Shown: piece after piece, positions 18,865-27,141 of the stretch
Position numbering within the stretch: position 1 is the first letter of the stretch
Layout of the letters: the number at the start of each line of letters is the position of its first letter
Assembly (NCBI GenBank): GCA_020853525.1
Contig: JADYYS010000030.1
Coordinates: 1 to 64,000 of the forward strand
Direction: 5' to 3'
DNA from: Ardenticatenales bacterium
Lineage (GTDB): Bacteria > Chloroflexota > Anaerolineae > Epilineales > Epilineaceae
Length of the DNA: 64,000 nucleotides
Notes under the pieces: model-generated
Seen by the model: only the letters and a program-made list of their open reading frames with translations
The model's database searches: none
Told to the model about the DNA's origin: nothing
Position numbers and translations under genes: made by a program

Positions 18865-20013
18865 TCAGCCCCCCGAAGCGTACGCCCGGGCCTCGTCGAT
18901 CCAGGGCGCAACGTCCGGCGGAACACCGTTGTCCCGCGTGACCGCCGCGGCCAGCGCCTGCGCATCCGACGTCGCCAGCCCGGCGAACGTCGTGATCCCG
19001 GCCTCGGCCAGGAGCCGGGCGTACACGGGGCCGATCCCCTTGATCCGCTTGAGGTCGTCGCTGCGCGGTTTGCCGGCGGCCTTTGCGGCGACCTTGTCGG
19101 CGCGGTCGGGCGGCGCGCCGTTCGAAGCGGCCTCCGGCTTCTGGGCGCCCCGTTCGGTCAGCTGCCGAATCCGCGCGTCACGCTTGGCAATCTCGCGCCG
19201 CAGCGCGGCCTTCTCCTCCTCGACGAGGGCCATGTCGTGCTTGTAGGCGGCCAGCAGCTTGGCGTTCGCGGTCTTCTCGGCCGCAGTCGGGTCGACGGCG
19301 GCCACCGGTGCGGCGATCGGGCGCCGCGCGAGCTCGGCCTGCGCTTCCAGCAGGGAAGTCTCGAGCTGGGCGATTTGACGGTTTCGCTCCGCAAACCGCG
19401 GCGTGAGCTCCTCGACGGATCGGCTGAGTTCGCCGCTGCGCTTTCGAACGTTGCCGAGCTCCTCGCGCACGCTCGCCATCTCCTTCTGGAGCTGGACGAT
19501 GCGCTGCTCGCGCTCCTGCGCCTTCGCCTCGGCCGCCCGCGCCGCGGCCTGCGCCTGCTCGATGACCACGCGCAGGTCGACCGCCGGCGCGTCGTCCGCG
19601 ACCGCCCGCTCCGCACCGCCCAGCGCCGCGACGCGCTCGAGCAGTAGCGCCACCCTCATGTCCCGCTCCTGCAACTCGGTCTTGCGGTCGGCGATCGACC
19701 GATCCCGGCGCTCGACCTCCGCCTGGTGTGCCGCGACGAGCGCCTTGCGCGCCTGTCCCGCCGCCTCGAGCTCCCGCCGGGCCGCCGCCAGCTCGTTGGC
19801 CAAGCGCTTCGCCTCGGCACGGTGACCGCCGTCGGCGGCGGCCTGCGCGGCAACGGCGGGGCGGGGAACGTCCAATGCCCGCTGACGCGACGGCGGGGCG
19901 GCCGTCTGGCGGCGGCGCGGCGTCGAGAGCATCAGGGCGATCGTGAAGCCGATGATCCCGCCGATGATCAGCGGGAGGATGGCGCTGCCGAGGCCGTTGT
20001 TCATATCGTTCAT
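18865..20013 (-). CDS. Membrane-anchored coiled-coil protein with C-terminal helix-hairpin-helix domain
   Basis: The 382-residue protein starts with one transmembrane helix (AILPLIIGGIIGFTIALML). A very long coiled coil, rich in Ala, Glu, Arg and Gln, occupies about residues 60-300. The end is a helix-hairpin-helix domain (DDLKRIKGIGPVYARLLAEAGITTFAGLA), the kind found in DNA-binding proteins and in bacterial proteins often labelled 'H3TH/predicted flap endonuclease-1-like 5' DNA nuclease'. Only the DNA-binding fold is supported, not a nuclease. The ATG at 20004 is an equally good start. A TAAACT box about 160 bases upstream is the likeliest promoter. Confidence 0.82.
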   Translation of the reverse strand: MNDMNNGLGSAILPLIIGGIIGFTIALMLSTPRRRQTAAPPSRQRALDVPRPAVAAQAAADGGHRAEAKRLANELAAARRELEAAGQARKALVAAHQAEVERRDRSIADRKTELQERDMRVALLLERVAALGGAERAVADDAPAVDLRVVIEQAQAAARAAEAKAQEREQRIVQLQKEMASVREELGNVRKRSGELSRSVEELTPRFAERNRQIAQLETSLLEAQAELARRPIAAPVAAVDPTAAEKTANAKLLAAYKHDMALVEEEKAALRREIAKRDARIRQLTERGAQKPEAASNGAPPDRADKVAAKAAGKPRSDDLKRIKGIGPVYARLLAEAGITTFAGLATSDAQALAAAVTRDNGVPPDVAPWIDEARAYASGG

Positions 20014-20296
20014 GCTCCGATTACGGGTGGATACGGGGTTCCGCGTGCGCCGGCCGATGGGCGACACCGGATGTGCCTGCAGATGTGGTGGCCCGAAAGC
20101 CGAATGCGGCACGGCGTCGCGTGGCGCCCGGCCGGGCGGTTCGAGCAGGCGATTCGGGGGACGGGACAGTTTACGGGGCGGCGCGGGAAGCGTCAACGAA
20201 TGGAGGCACGCCGGCGCCGCGATCCGGGCGGCACCGGCAGGCGGTGCTTCGTGTAGTCATTCGGCTATTGCGTCCGACCGTGAAGTCCGCAAGCGA

Positions 20297-21484
20297 TCAA
20301 ATGACCGTCGCCACCGATTCGGTCAACCGGGCAAGCGTCGCTTCGATTACGTCCAGTCCGCGTTCGATGTTCGCCATCGAGGTGGTGTAGGCGAGGCGCA
20401 GGTGTCCGTGACCGGCGAACCCGAACGCCGTGCCGGGGCTGCAGAGAACGCCGTCGGCCAGGATCGCCATGGCTATGTCCTCGCAGCCGAGCCCGCCAAC
20501 GTCCACCTTGGGGAAGACATAGAATGCTCCCTCCGGCTTGTGGCACGACACGCCGGGCATGGCGTTCAAACGCCGGACCATCACGTCACGCCGGGCGCGG
20601 AACGCGGCGACCATCTGGGTGGGGTAGTCCGAAGCGTGCTCGAGCGCGACGAGCACGGCGCGCTGCATGGCATCGTTGCTGCAGGCGGTGACGTAGTACT
20701 GGAGCTTCATGATCAGCTGCATCGCTTCGGCGTGCGGCGACAGGACGTAGCCGATCCGCCAGCCCGTCATCGCAAGCGTCTTGCTGAAGCTATTGACCAT
20801 CAGCACCTTGTCATAATCCGGCGTCAGAAAGCTCACGTGCGGCCGGTCGTAGATGATCCGGTCGTACACCTCGTCGGAGATGATCCAGAGGTCGTGCCGG
20901 CGGGCGAAGGCGATCAGCTCGTCGCGTTGGGCGACCGTGAGCGTGGCGCCGGTCGGGTTGGAGGGGAAGTTCACGACGATCGCCCGCGTGCGCGCGTCCA
21001 CGAGCGCCTCGAGCGTCTCGATCTGCGGCACGAACTCGTGCGCGAAGTCGCAGGCGTAGGCGCGCTCCGTGCCACCGAAGATCGTGGCATGCGGGCCGTA
21101 CAGCGGGAAGCCGGGGTCGGGCACGAGGACGTTGTCGCCCGGGTCGACGAGGATCATCGCGCAGTCCAGGAGGGCGTTCGTGCCGGACATCGTGATGCAG
21201 ACGTGGCTGCTGTCGAGGCCCGGACGGTAGGCGGCCCACGATGCCGCGATCGCCTCGCGCAGGGGCGGATAGCCGGCCTGGGTCGTGTACTTGTTGTAGC
21301 CGTCGACCATCGCCTTGTGGAACGCCTCGACGGCCACCGCCGGCGGCTGGAAGTCCGGCTCGCCGAGGCCGAACTGCAGCGTCTCGGCGGTGGCGAGATC
21401 GAACATCTTGCGGATGCCGGTCGGGCCGATCGCCAGCGAGCGCGCGCTGAAATCGGGGGAGCGGCGGGGAGAGGGGGCGGGCAT
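20297..21484 (-). CDS. PLP-dependent class I/II aminotransferase (aspartate aminotransferase-like)
   Basis: The 395-residue enzyme shows the fold-type I pattern: GLGEPDFQPP at the N-terminus, YTTQAGYPPLREAIA, NFPSNPTGA, SDEVYDRIIYD and the PLP-binding lysine in SFSKTLAMTGWRIGY, with a later RLAYTTS substrate-carboxylate arginine. It belongs to the AspB-like group that uses aspartate, aromatic or other amino acids; the substrate cannot be told. GAGG lies eight bases before the ATG. The gene is monocistronic in appearance and divergent from fumarylacetoacetase, so a role in aromatic amino acid breakdown is possible but unproven. Confidence 0.92.
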   Translation of the reverse strand: MPAPSPRRSPDFSARSLAIGPTGIRKMFDLATAETLQFGLGEPDFQPPAVAVEAFHKAMVDGYNKYTTQAGYPPLREAIAASWAAYRPGLDSSHVCITMSGTNALLDCAMILVDPGDNVLVPDPGFPLYGPHATIFGGTERAYACDFAHEFVPQIETLEALVDARTRAIVVNFPSNPTGATLTVAQRDELIAFARRHDLWIISDEVYDRIIYDRPHVSFLTPDYDKVLMVNSFSKTLAMTGWRIGYVLSPHAEAMQLIMKLQYYVTACSNDAMQRAVLVALEHASDYPTQMVAAFRARRDVMVRRLNAMPGVSCHKPEGAFYVFPKVDVGGLGCEDIAMAILADGVLCSPGTAFGFAGHGHLRLAYTTSMANIERGLDVIEATLARLTESVATVI

Positions 21485-21733
21485 CGGCGACCTCGTGTGA
21501 AGATGGGGGTGCCGGGGACGGCGCCCGTCGGTCGGAGTGCGCTCGGCGGCGGCGGAAAGCCTACCGCCCGCGATCACGGGCGTCAATCGCCGCGTTCGCG
21601 ATGCGGTCGACGAAAGCGCGGCCATAGCCCTACCATGACTTCCGACGCCTCGCGCGTGTACCATCGCCGGCCACCCGATGGCGGCGCGCTCGATCCGCCA
21701 TCGCCGCCCGACGGACCACCGGAAGGAAGCGTC

Positions 21734-23014
21734 ATGCCCATCGACCCGAACCGCCGGTCGTTCGTGCCCACGGATGCCGCCGGGCACTTTCCGCTCCAGA
21801 ACCTGCCGTACGGCGCGTTCCGCCCGGCGCCCGGCGCACCCGTTCGGATCGGCGTCGCGATCGGCGACCGCGTGCTCGACCTGGCCGCGGTGACGGATGC
21901 CGGCGTGCTGGAGGGACCGGCCGCGACGACGCGGGCGTTCCATGCGCCCTCGATCAACGCGTTCCTCGGCCTCGGCCCGGACGGCTGGGCGGACGCGCGC
22001 GCGCGGATCGCCGCGCTTCTCGCCGAGGGCAACGCGGCCTGGCTGGACGATCCGCGCTTCACCGCCCCGCCGCTGCACGACCGCGCCGCCGTCGAGCTGG
22101 TGCTGCCGGTCGACATCGGCGACTACACGGACTTCTACGCCTCCCGCCAGCACGCGACGAACGTCGGGACGATGTTCCGCGGCGCCGACAACGCGCTGCT
22201 TCCGAACTGGCGCTGGGTGCCGATCGGCTACCACGGCCGCGCAAGCTCGATCATCGTCAGCGGGAGCGCGGTGCGGCGCCCGTCGGGGCAGCGCAAGGCG
22301 CCCGACGCCGACGCGCCGACGTTCGGGCCGACGCGGCAACTGGATTTCGAGCTCGAGCTCGGCTATGTCGTCGGCGTCGGCAACCCGCTCGGCTCGCCGG
22401 TCTCGGTGGCCGAGGCGCCCGGACATATCTTCGGGTGCGTCCTCGTGAACGACTGGAGCGCGCGGGACATCCAGGCCTGGGAGTACGTGCCGCTCGGCCC
22501 GTTCTTGTCGAAGAACTTCGCGACCTCGATCTCACCGTGGATCGTGCCGCTGGACGCGCTATTGCCCTTCCGGGTGCCCGCGCCGCCGCAGGACCCGGCG
22601 CCGCTCGCCTACCTGGCGCGCCAGGGCGACTGGGCGCTGGACATCGCGCTCGACGTGGCGATCGCAACGGCCGCCGGACGGGCGGGCGGCCGCCCCGCGC
22701 ACCGGATCGCGCGCACGAACGCGTCGACGCTCTACTGGGACATCGCCCAGCAGCTGGCCCATCACACCGTCACGGGCTGCAACCTGCGGCCGGGCGACCT
22801 GCTGGCGACCGGGACGATCAGCGGGGACGCGGCGGACAGCCGTGGGTCGATGCTGGAGCTGTCGTGGCGGGGGCAGGAGCCGGTGGACGTCGGCGGCGGC
22901 GAGAAGCGGGCGTTTCTGGAGGACGGCGACGAGGTGGTGATGACCGGGACGTGCGAGGGGCACGGCGTGCGGTTGGGGTTCGGGGAGGTGCGGGGGACGA
23001 TCGTCGGGGCGTGA
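21734..23014 (+). CDS. fahA: Fumarylacetoacetase
   Basis: This 426-residue enzyme hydrolyses fumarylacetoacetate, the last step of tyrosine catabolism. The catalytic region DYTDFYASRQHATNVGTMFR is intact, including the active-site His, and so are VPIGYHGRASSIIVSG, ELELGYVVG with metal ligands, NDWSARDIQAWEY and GDLLATGTISG. Length and N-terminal domain fit the two-domain eukaryote/bacterial FAH type. AAGGAAG lies five bases upstream of the ATG. No homogentisate dioxygenase or maleylacetoacetate isomerase lies nearby, so the rest of the pathway must be elsewhere. Confidence 0.95.
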   Translation: MPIDPNRRSFVPTDAAGHFPLQNLPYGAFRPAPGAPVRIGVAIGDRVLDLAAVTDAGVLEGPAATTRAFHAPSINAFLGLGPDGWADARARIAALLAEGNAAWLDDPRFTAPPLHDRAAVELVLPVDIGDYTDFYASRQHATNVGTMFRGADNALLPNWRWVPIGYHGRASSIIVSGSAVRRPSGQRKAPDADAPTFGPTRQLDFELELGYVVGVGNPLGSPVSVAEAPGHIFGCVLVNDWSARDIQAWEYVPLGPFLSKNFATSISPWIVPLDALLPFRVPAPPQDPAPLAYLARQGDWALDIALDVAIATAAGRAGGRPAHRIARTNASTLYWDIAQQLAHHTVTGCNLRPGDLLATGTISGDAADSRGSMLELSWRGQEPVDVGGGEKRAFLEDGDEVVMTGTCEGHGVRLGFGEVRGTIVGA

Positions 23015-23074
23015 TGCGCGGCCGTCACGCGCACCCCGTGATCCGACCAACAACCGACCCGTACGTTCCGCGCC

Positions 23075-23704
23075 TCAGCCGCGCACCTCCTCGATCGCGC
23101 CGTCGACGACGAGCCGGACCGTGCCGGCCGTGGCCTCCGACACTTGGTCGACGACGGTCGTTGCCGACTCTTCGTCGACCACGACCGTGATCCCGACATC
23201 CGCGCCGAAATCGCCGTCCCCGACGTCCCCCCCGGCCGCTGCCGCCGCGCGCCGGACGATATCGAACAGGGCGTACGGCGAACGGCCCACAAGCCGCAGT
23301 CGCGTCACCTTGCGCGTCCGGGGGCACGCACCGAGCACGGCCTGCGCGGCCTCGGTGTAGGCGCGGACGAGCCCGCCGGTGCCCAGCTTGGCGCCGCCGA
23401 AGTAGCGGACGACGACGACGGCGACGTCGCCGAGGCCGCTGCCGTTCACGACGGCGAGGATCGGGCGGCCGGCGGTGCCGGAGGGCTCGCCGTCGTCGCT
23501 GGAGCCGTGGGTGACGGTGGCGCCGTGGCCGACGGCAAAGGCGAAGCAGTGATGCGTGGCGTCGGGAAACCGTCGTCTGAGGTCGGCGACGAGGGCGCGG
23601 GCATCTTCGACGGTGGCGGCGCGGTCGGCGACGGCGAGGAACGTCGAGTTGCCGGCCTTGGTGGTGATCTCGGTGCGGGCGGCGGGGACGGGGTACGCGG
23701 ACAT
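23075..23704 (-). CDS. YigZ/IMPACT family protein
   Basis: The 209-residue protein carries the UPF0029 motifs GHGATVTHGSSDDGEPSGTAG and VVVVRYFGGAKLGTGGLVRAY, followed by the ferredoxin-like C-terminal domain. These proteins bind nucleic acids or ribosomes and are tied to translation control; the biochemical role is not settled. The start codon lies only 20 bases from the start of the divergent hydrolase gene. A TATTAT box nine bases before the ATG would give a leader of about two bases. Confidence 0.92.
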   Translation of the reverse strand: MSAYPVPAARTEITTKAGNSTFLAVADRAATVEDARALVADLRRRFPDATHHCFAFAVGHGATVTHGSSDDGEPSGTAGRPILAVVNGSGLGDVAVVVVRYFGGAKLGTGGLVRAYTEAAQAVLGACPRTRKVTRLRLVGRSPYALFDIVRRAAAAAGGDVGDGDFGADVGITVVVDEESATTVVDQVSEATAGTVRLVVDGAIEEVRG

Positions 23705-23712
23705 CGTGTGGG

Positions 23713-23719
23713 CATAATA
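23713..23719. promoter_or_regulatory. Shared two-way -10 element between divergent genes
   Basis: The 20-base gap between two divergent start codons holds CATAATA. On the plus strand CATAAT is six bases before the ATG at 23725; on the minus strand TATTAT is nine bases before the ATG at 23704. Each gene would have a leaderless or nearly leaderless message from the same AT-rich patch. Confidence 0.5.
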
Positions 23720-23724
23720 CACGC

Positions 23725-24495
23725 ATGCCCATCCTTGCCCTGCCGAATCTCGACCTCTACCACGAGCTCCACGGCCCGCCAGACGCGCCGCCGCTCGTGC
23801 TTCTGCACGGCGCCACCGAGACATTCCAGGTCAGCTGGAAGCGGCTGATCGAACCGCTTTCCGGGCGCTTCCGGGTGATCGGTATCGACATGCGCGGGCA
23901 CGGGCGGTCCACGAACCCGGCCGGTGCGCTGGATCTGCGGCAGATGGCGGACGATGTGGCGGACGGACTCGAGGCGCTCGGTATGCCGACAGCCCACATC
24001 TGCGGCTTCTCGGGCGGCGCGTCGACAGCGCTCTTCTTCGGCCTGCGGCACCCGCACCGCGCACGGTCGCTCGTCTTGATCAGCAACAACTTCGCCCGCG
24101 ACGAGGCGCGGCTCAAGGGCGACTTCTGGTCGCCCGACGCGATCCGGCAGCGAGACCCGCTGTGGTTGCATGGCATGGCCGCATGGCACGCCGTGCCGGC
24201 CGAGACGCTCCTCGGCTGGTGGGAGGCGGAGGACCAACTCCGGCCGGACTTCACGCCGGCCGAGCTCGCGGCGTTGCAGATGCCGGTGCTCGTCGTCGGC
24301 GGCGACCGCGATCCGGTGGTGCCGCTCGATCAGACGATCCGGCTCTTCCGGGCGCTACCGAACGGGCAGCTGGCCATCCTGCCCGGCGTCGGCCACGGCG
24401 CGCCGCACCGGGCAGCCGATTGGCTCGACGCGCTGCTCGGGAACTTTATCGACGGCGTCGAAGCCAAGCCACCACTCGAGGGGGATACGATATGA
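23725..24495 (+). CDS. Alpha/beta-fold hydrolase
   Basis: The 256-residue protein has the hydrolase triad: nucleophile Ser in GFSGGAS, Asp in GGDRDPVVP and His in GVGHGAP. The oxyanion-hole segment VLLHGATET comes first. There is no signal peptide, so it is cytoplasmic. Substrate is unknown; lactonases, haloperoxidase-like enzymes and esterases share this pattern. The stop codon overlaps the start codon of the M32 carboxypeptidase (ATGA), so the two are probably translated together. Confidence 0.9.
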   Translation: MPILALPNLDLYHELHGPPDAPPLVLLHGATETFQVSWKRLIEPLSGRFRVIGIDMRGHGRSTNPAGALDLRQMADDVADGLEALGMPTAHICGFSGGASTALFFGLRHPHRARSLVLISNNFARDEARLKGDFWSPDAIRQRDPLWLHGMAAWHAVPAETLLGWWEAEDQLRPDFTPAELAALQMPVLVVGGDRDPVVPLDQTIRLFRALPNGQLAILPGVGHGAPHRAADWLDALLGNFIDGVEAKPPLEGDTI

Positions 24496-26123
24496 CGAAT
24501 CCGACCACGGCGATCCTTCAGACGGACGGTACATCCATCGGCCCGTCGTTCGCGGCCCTCCTCGAGCGGATCCGGCGCCTGAACGACGTCGGCAAGGCGG
24601 CCGGGCTGATGGGCTGGGATCGCGACGTGAACATGCCGGCCGCGGCATCGGCGGACCGGGCGCAACAGATGGCGACGCTGGCGCAGATCGGCCATGAGCT
24701 GCTGGTCGACGAGCGGGTGGGCGACTGGCTGGGCGAGGCGGATCTGGAGGCGCAGCGGTGGGGCGCGGCGGTCGACGCGGTCGAAACGGTCGCCGAGGTT
24801 GCCGACGAAATGACATCGCCGGCGATCGTCGCCGATCTGACCGATCGAACGACGGTCGCCGCCCTCCTGCGCGAGTTCCGACGCCAGCGGGACGACGCGA
24901 TCAAGCTGCCGGGCGAGTTCGTCGCCCGGCGGGCGCGGCTCAGCGGGGCGGCCTACCGTGCCTGGGTGGACGCGCGCGCGGCGTCGGACTGGCCGGCCTT
25001 CCAGCCGCACCTGCAGCACACGGTCGATCTGGCGCGCGAGCAGGCCGGACTCTACGGCTACACGACCGAACCGTACGACGCGCTCCTCGACCGCTACGAG
25101 CGCGGGATGACCTCGGCGGCCGTCGAGCGGCTGTTCGACGCGGCCACCGCGGCCCTGTTGCCGCTGCGCGAGGCGATCGTGCGCGAGGGCCGGCCGGTGA
25201 GCGCGGCGGTGTTGCACCAGCCCTATTCGGTGGAACAGCAGCAGGCGTTCGCCCGTCACATCGCCCCGCTCGTCGGCTACGACTTCGGCCGCGGCCACCT
25301 CGGGACGACGGTTCACCCGTTCGCGTCGAGTTTCTCGCAGTCCGACTGCCGGATCACGACGCGCTGGAACCCGGCGTTCATCAGCCCGTCGCTCTTCGGT
25401 ACCCTCCACGAGTGCGGGCATGCGATCTACGAGCAGCACACGTCGCCGGTCCTGGCGCGCACGCCGCTGGCGCGCGGGACGTCCTCCGGAATCCACGAGT
25501 CGCAGTCGCGGATGATCGAGAACATCGTCGGCCGGAGCCGGGGCTTCTGGCGGGCGCACTTCGGCGCGCTGCAGTCGCACTTCCCGTCCCAGCTGGCGAA
25601 CACGACCGCCGACGAATTCTGGCGGGCGGTGAACCATGTCGGTCCGTCCTTCATCCGCGTCGAAGCGGACGAGCTGACGTACAACCTCCACATCGTCCTG
25701 CGCTTCGGTCTCGAGCGCGCGCTGATCGGCGGCACGCTGGCCGTGGCCGACGCGCGGGACGCCTGGAACGCGGCGACGGAGGATGTGCTGGACATGACCC
25801 CGCCCGACGACGCGCACGGCATCCTGCAGGACGTGCACTGGTCCAGCTCGATGTTCGGCTACTTCCCGACCTACGCCCTCGGGAACCTGTACGCCGCTCA
25901 GCTGTACGAAGCGGCGACGGCGGCCGATCCGGCCGTGGCGGAGGGTTTGAACGACGGCAACGTCTTGCCGCTGCTGGCGTGGCTGCACACGAACGTCCAC
26001 CGGTACGGCAAGGTCTACCCGCCGGCGGAGCTGATCGTGCGGGCCACCGGACACCCCCTCGACGAGGGGGCGTTCGTGCGGTATGCGGATGCGAAGTTCG
26101 GGGACGTGTATGGGCTTGGGTAG
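24492..26123 (+). CDS. M32 family metallocarboxypeptidase (carboxypeptidase Taq type)
   Basis: The 543-residue enzyme removes C-terminal residues from peptides in the cytoplasm. The zinc site is LHECGHAIYEQ (HExxH), with the distal ligand region GIHESQSRMIENIVGRS, and family landmarks GWDRDVNMP near the start and DDAHGILQDVHWSSSMFGYFPTYALGN near the end. Length is typical (about 500-540). It begins inside the stop codon of the hydrolase gene (ATGA) with GAGGGGG just upstream, which indicates translational coupling. Confidence 0.95.
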   Translation: MTNPTTAILQTDGTSIGPSFAALLERIRRLNDVGKAAGLMGWDRDVNMPAAASADRAQQMATLAQIGHELLVDERVGDWLGEADLEAQRWGAAVDAVETVAEVADEMTSPAIVADLTDRTTVAALLREFRRQRDDAIKLPGEFVARRARLSGAAYRAWVDARAASDWPAFQPHLQHTVDLAREQAGLYGYTTEPYDALLDRYERGMTSAAVERLFDAATAALLPLREAIVREGRPVSAAVLHQPYSVEQQQAFARHIAPLVGYDFGRGHLGTTVHPFASSFSQSDCRITTRWNPAFISPSLFGTLHECGHAIYEQHTSPVLARTPLARGTSSGIHESQSRMIENIVGRSRGFWRAHFGALQSHFPSQLANTTADEFWRAVNHVGPSFIRVEADELTYNLHIVLRFGLERALIGGTLAVADARDAWNAATEDVLDMTPPDDAHGILQDVHWSSSMFGYFPTYALGNLYAAQLYEAATAADPAVAEGLNDGNVLPLLAWLHTNVHRYGKVYPPAELIVRATGHPLDEGAFVRYADAKFGDVYGLG

Positions 26124-26193
26124 CGGAGCGGCCAGGCGCACGCGACGACCGTGTGTGGCGGTGCTGTCGATGCGCCGGGCGATCCGCAGCCGT

Positions 26194-26382
26194 TCAGGGA
26201 CCGCGGCCCGCGAGTCCCTCCGCCACCTCCCGCCCAAACCGATCCACCGCCTCCCAATCCGTGAACTCGTACTCCCGCGACGTGTCCGTCGGCCCGCCGC
26301 TGCGCCTGCTGATCATCTTCATGATCCACCGCGTGACGAGCCCGTCGTGCCGATACCGAAGCGCGCCGCCGAACTGCGTCGA
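26194..26382 (-). pseudogene. Remnant of a flavodoxin-domain (HemG-like) gene: C-terminal 62 codons
   Basis: Directly after the TGA of the META lipoprotein gene, and in the same frame, 62 codons read STQFGGALRYRHDG, TRWIMKMISRRSGG, TDTSREYEFTDWEAV and DRFGREVAEGLAGRGP before a stop. QFGGALxY, the WxMK(x)I segment and DTSRxYEYTDWEAVxxFA are the usual C-terminus of flavodoxin-domain proteins related to menaquinone-dependent protoporphyrinogen oxidase HemG. The FMN-binding N-terminal half is absent, and no suitable start exists. I infer that the gene lost its 5' part when the META gene or its flank was joined here. The frame is still open, so the event may be recent. Confidence 0.6.
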
Positions 26383-26982
26383 TCAGCGCGCCGAGAAGTT
26401 CATCGTGGTCGTGCCATCCGCCATCCCAAGCACCAGCGCCGTCCCGTCGACCTGCCACGTGGTCACCCGCCCAAGTTGTTCGACGAAAGCATCCGCGCGC
26501 GACTCCGCGCCGCACTCGTCCGTCGTCGTGACCTTCACGTGCACCGACATCGTGCCTGCCTCATCGGCGTCGTAGGTGCCGGCGGCCTCCTTGCAGTCCG
26601 CCATGACGACGAGCGCACCGGCCGCGAACGTGAGCGTGTACTGCGCGGGATCGGGCGACTTCGTGGCCGATCCATCCGTGGCAACCGTGCCCTGCCACTG
26701 CCAGACGCGCGCCGTCAGGCGGTCACTCATCACGTCCTGGGCGGCCGCGCCCGCGTCGCCCGCGATCGACACGACGGTGCCGCCGGCATCGGCGGCCATG
26801 GCACCGGCCGTCGAGGCGGCGTCGCCGATTTCGGCGCCCGTCGTCTCGATCGCCGGCGCCACCGAGGCCACGCGCGCATCGGCTGTGGCGCCGGCCTCCT
26901 GCATCGTGTCGGAGGACGGTTGGCAGGCGCCGAGCAGCAGGGCCATACCGGTAAGCGTCAGCAGACGGTGGTTGTGCGTCAT
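26383..26982 (-). CDS. META-domain lipoprotein
   Basis: The 199-residue protein starts with a lipoprotein signal (TLTGMALLLGAC, lipobox Cys20), followed by about 75 Ala/Thr/Gly-rich residues. A META/HslJ-like domain covers about residues 92-199: WQWQGTVATDG, YTLTF, VMADCKEAAGTY, ECGAESRADAFVEQL and a closing WQVDGTALVLGMADGTTTMNF. META domains occur in outer, lipid-anchored stress or binding proteins. GAGGAG lies eight bases before the ATG. The domain is complete, so the stop is natural despite the open frame that continues beyond it. Confidence 0.87.
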   Translation of the reverse strand: MTHNHRLLTLTGMALLLGACQPSSDTMQEAGATADARVASVAPAIETTGAEIGDAASTAGAMAADAGGTVVSIAGDAGAAAQDVMSDRLTARVWQWQGTVATDGSATKSPDPAQYTLTFAAGALVVMADCKEAAGTYDADEAGTMSVHVKVTTTDECGAESRADAFVEQLGRVTTWQVDGTALVLGMADGTTTMNFSAR

Positions 26983-27141
26983 CGATTTCACTCCTCGTGG
27001 CTCAAGCCGAATGGCGGCACGCACGGTGGGGCGGCGTGGCGGCCGGGAGGACGGCGCCGCGCGCTCGCCTCGCGCGTACGGGCAGCGTAGCGCACGAACG
27101 CAAACGCGGCCAACAACCCGAACCCGCGCTGCCCTGACCCG

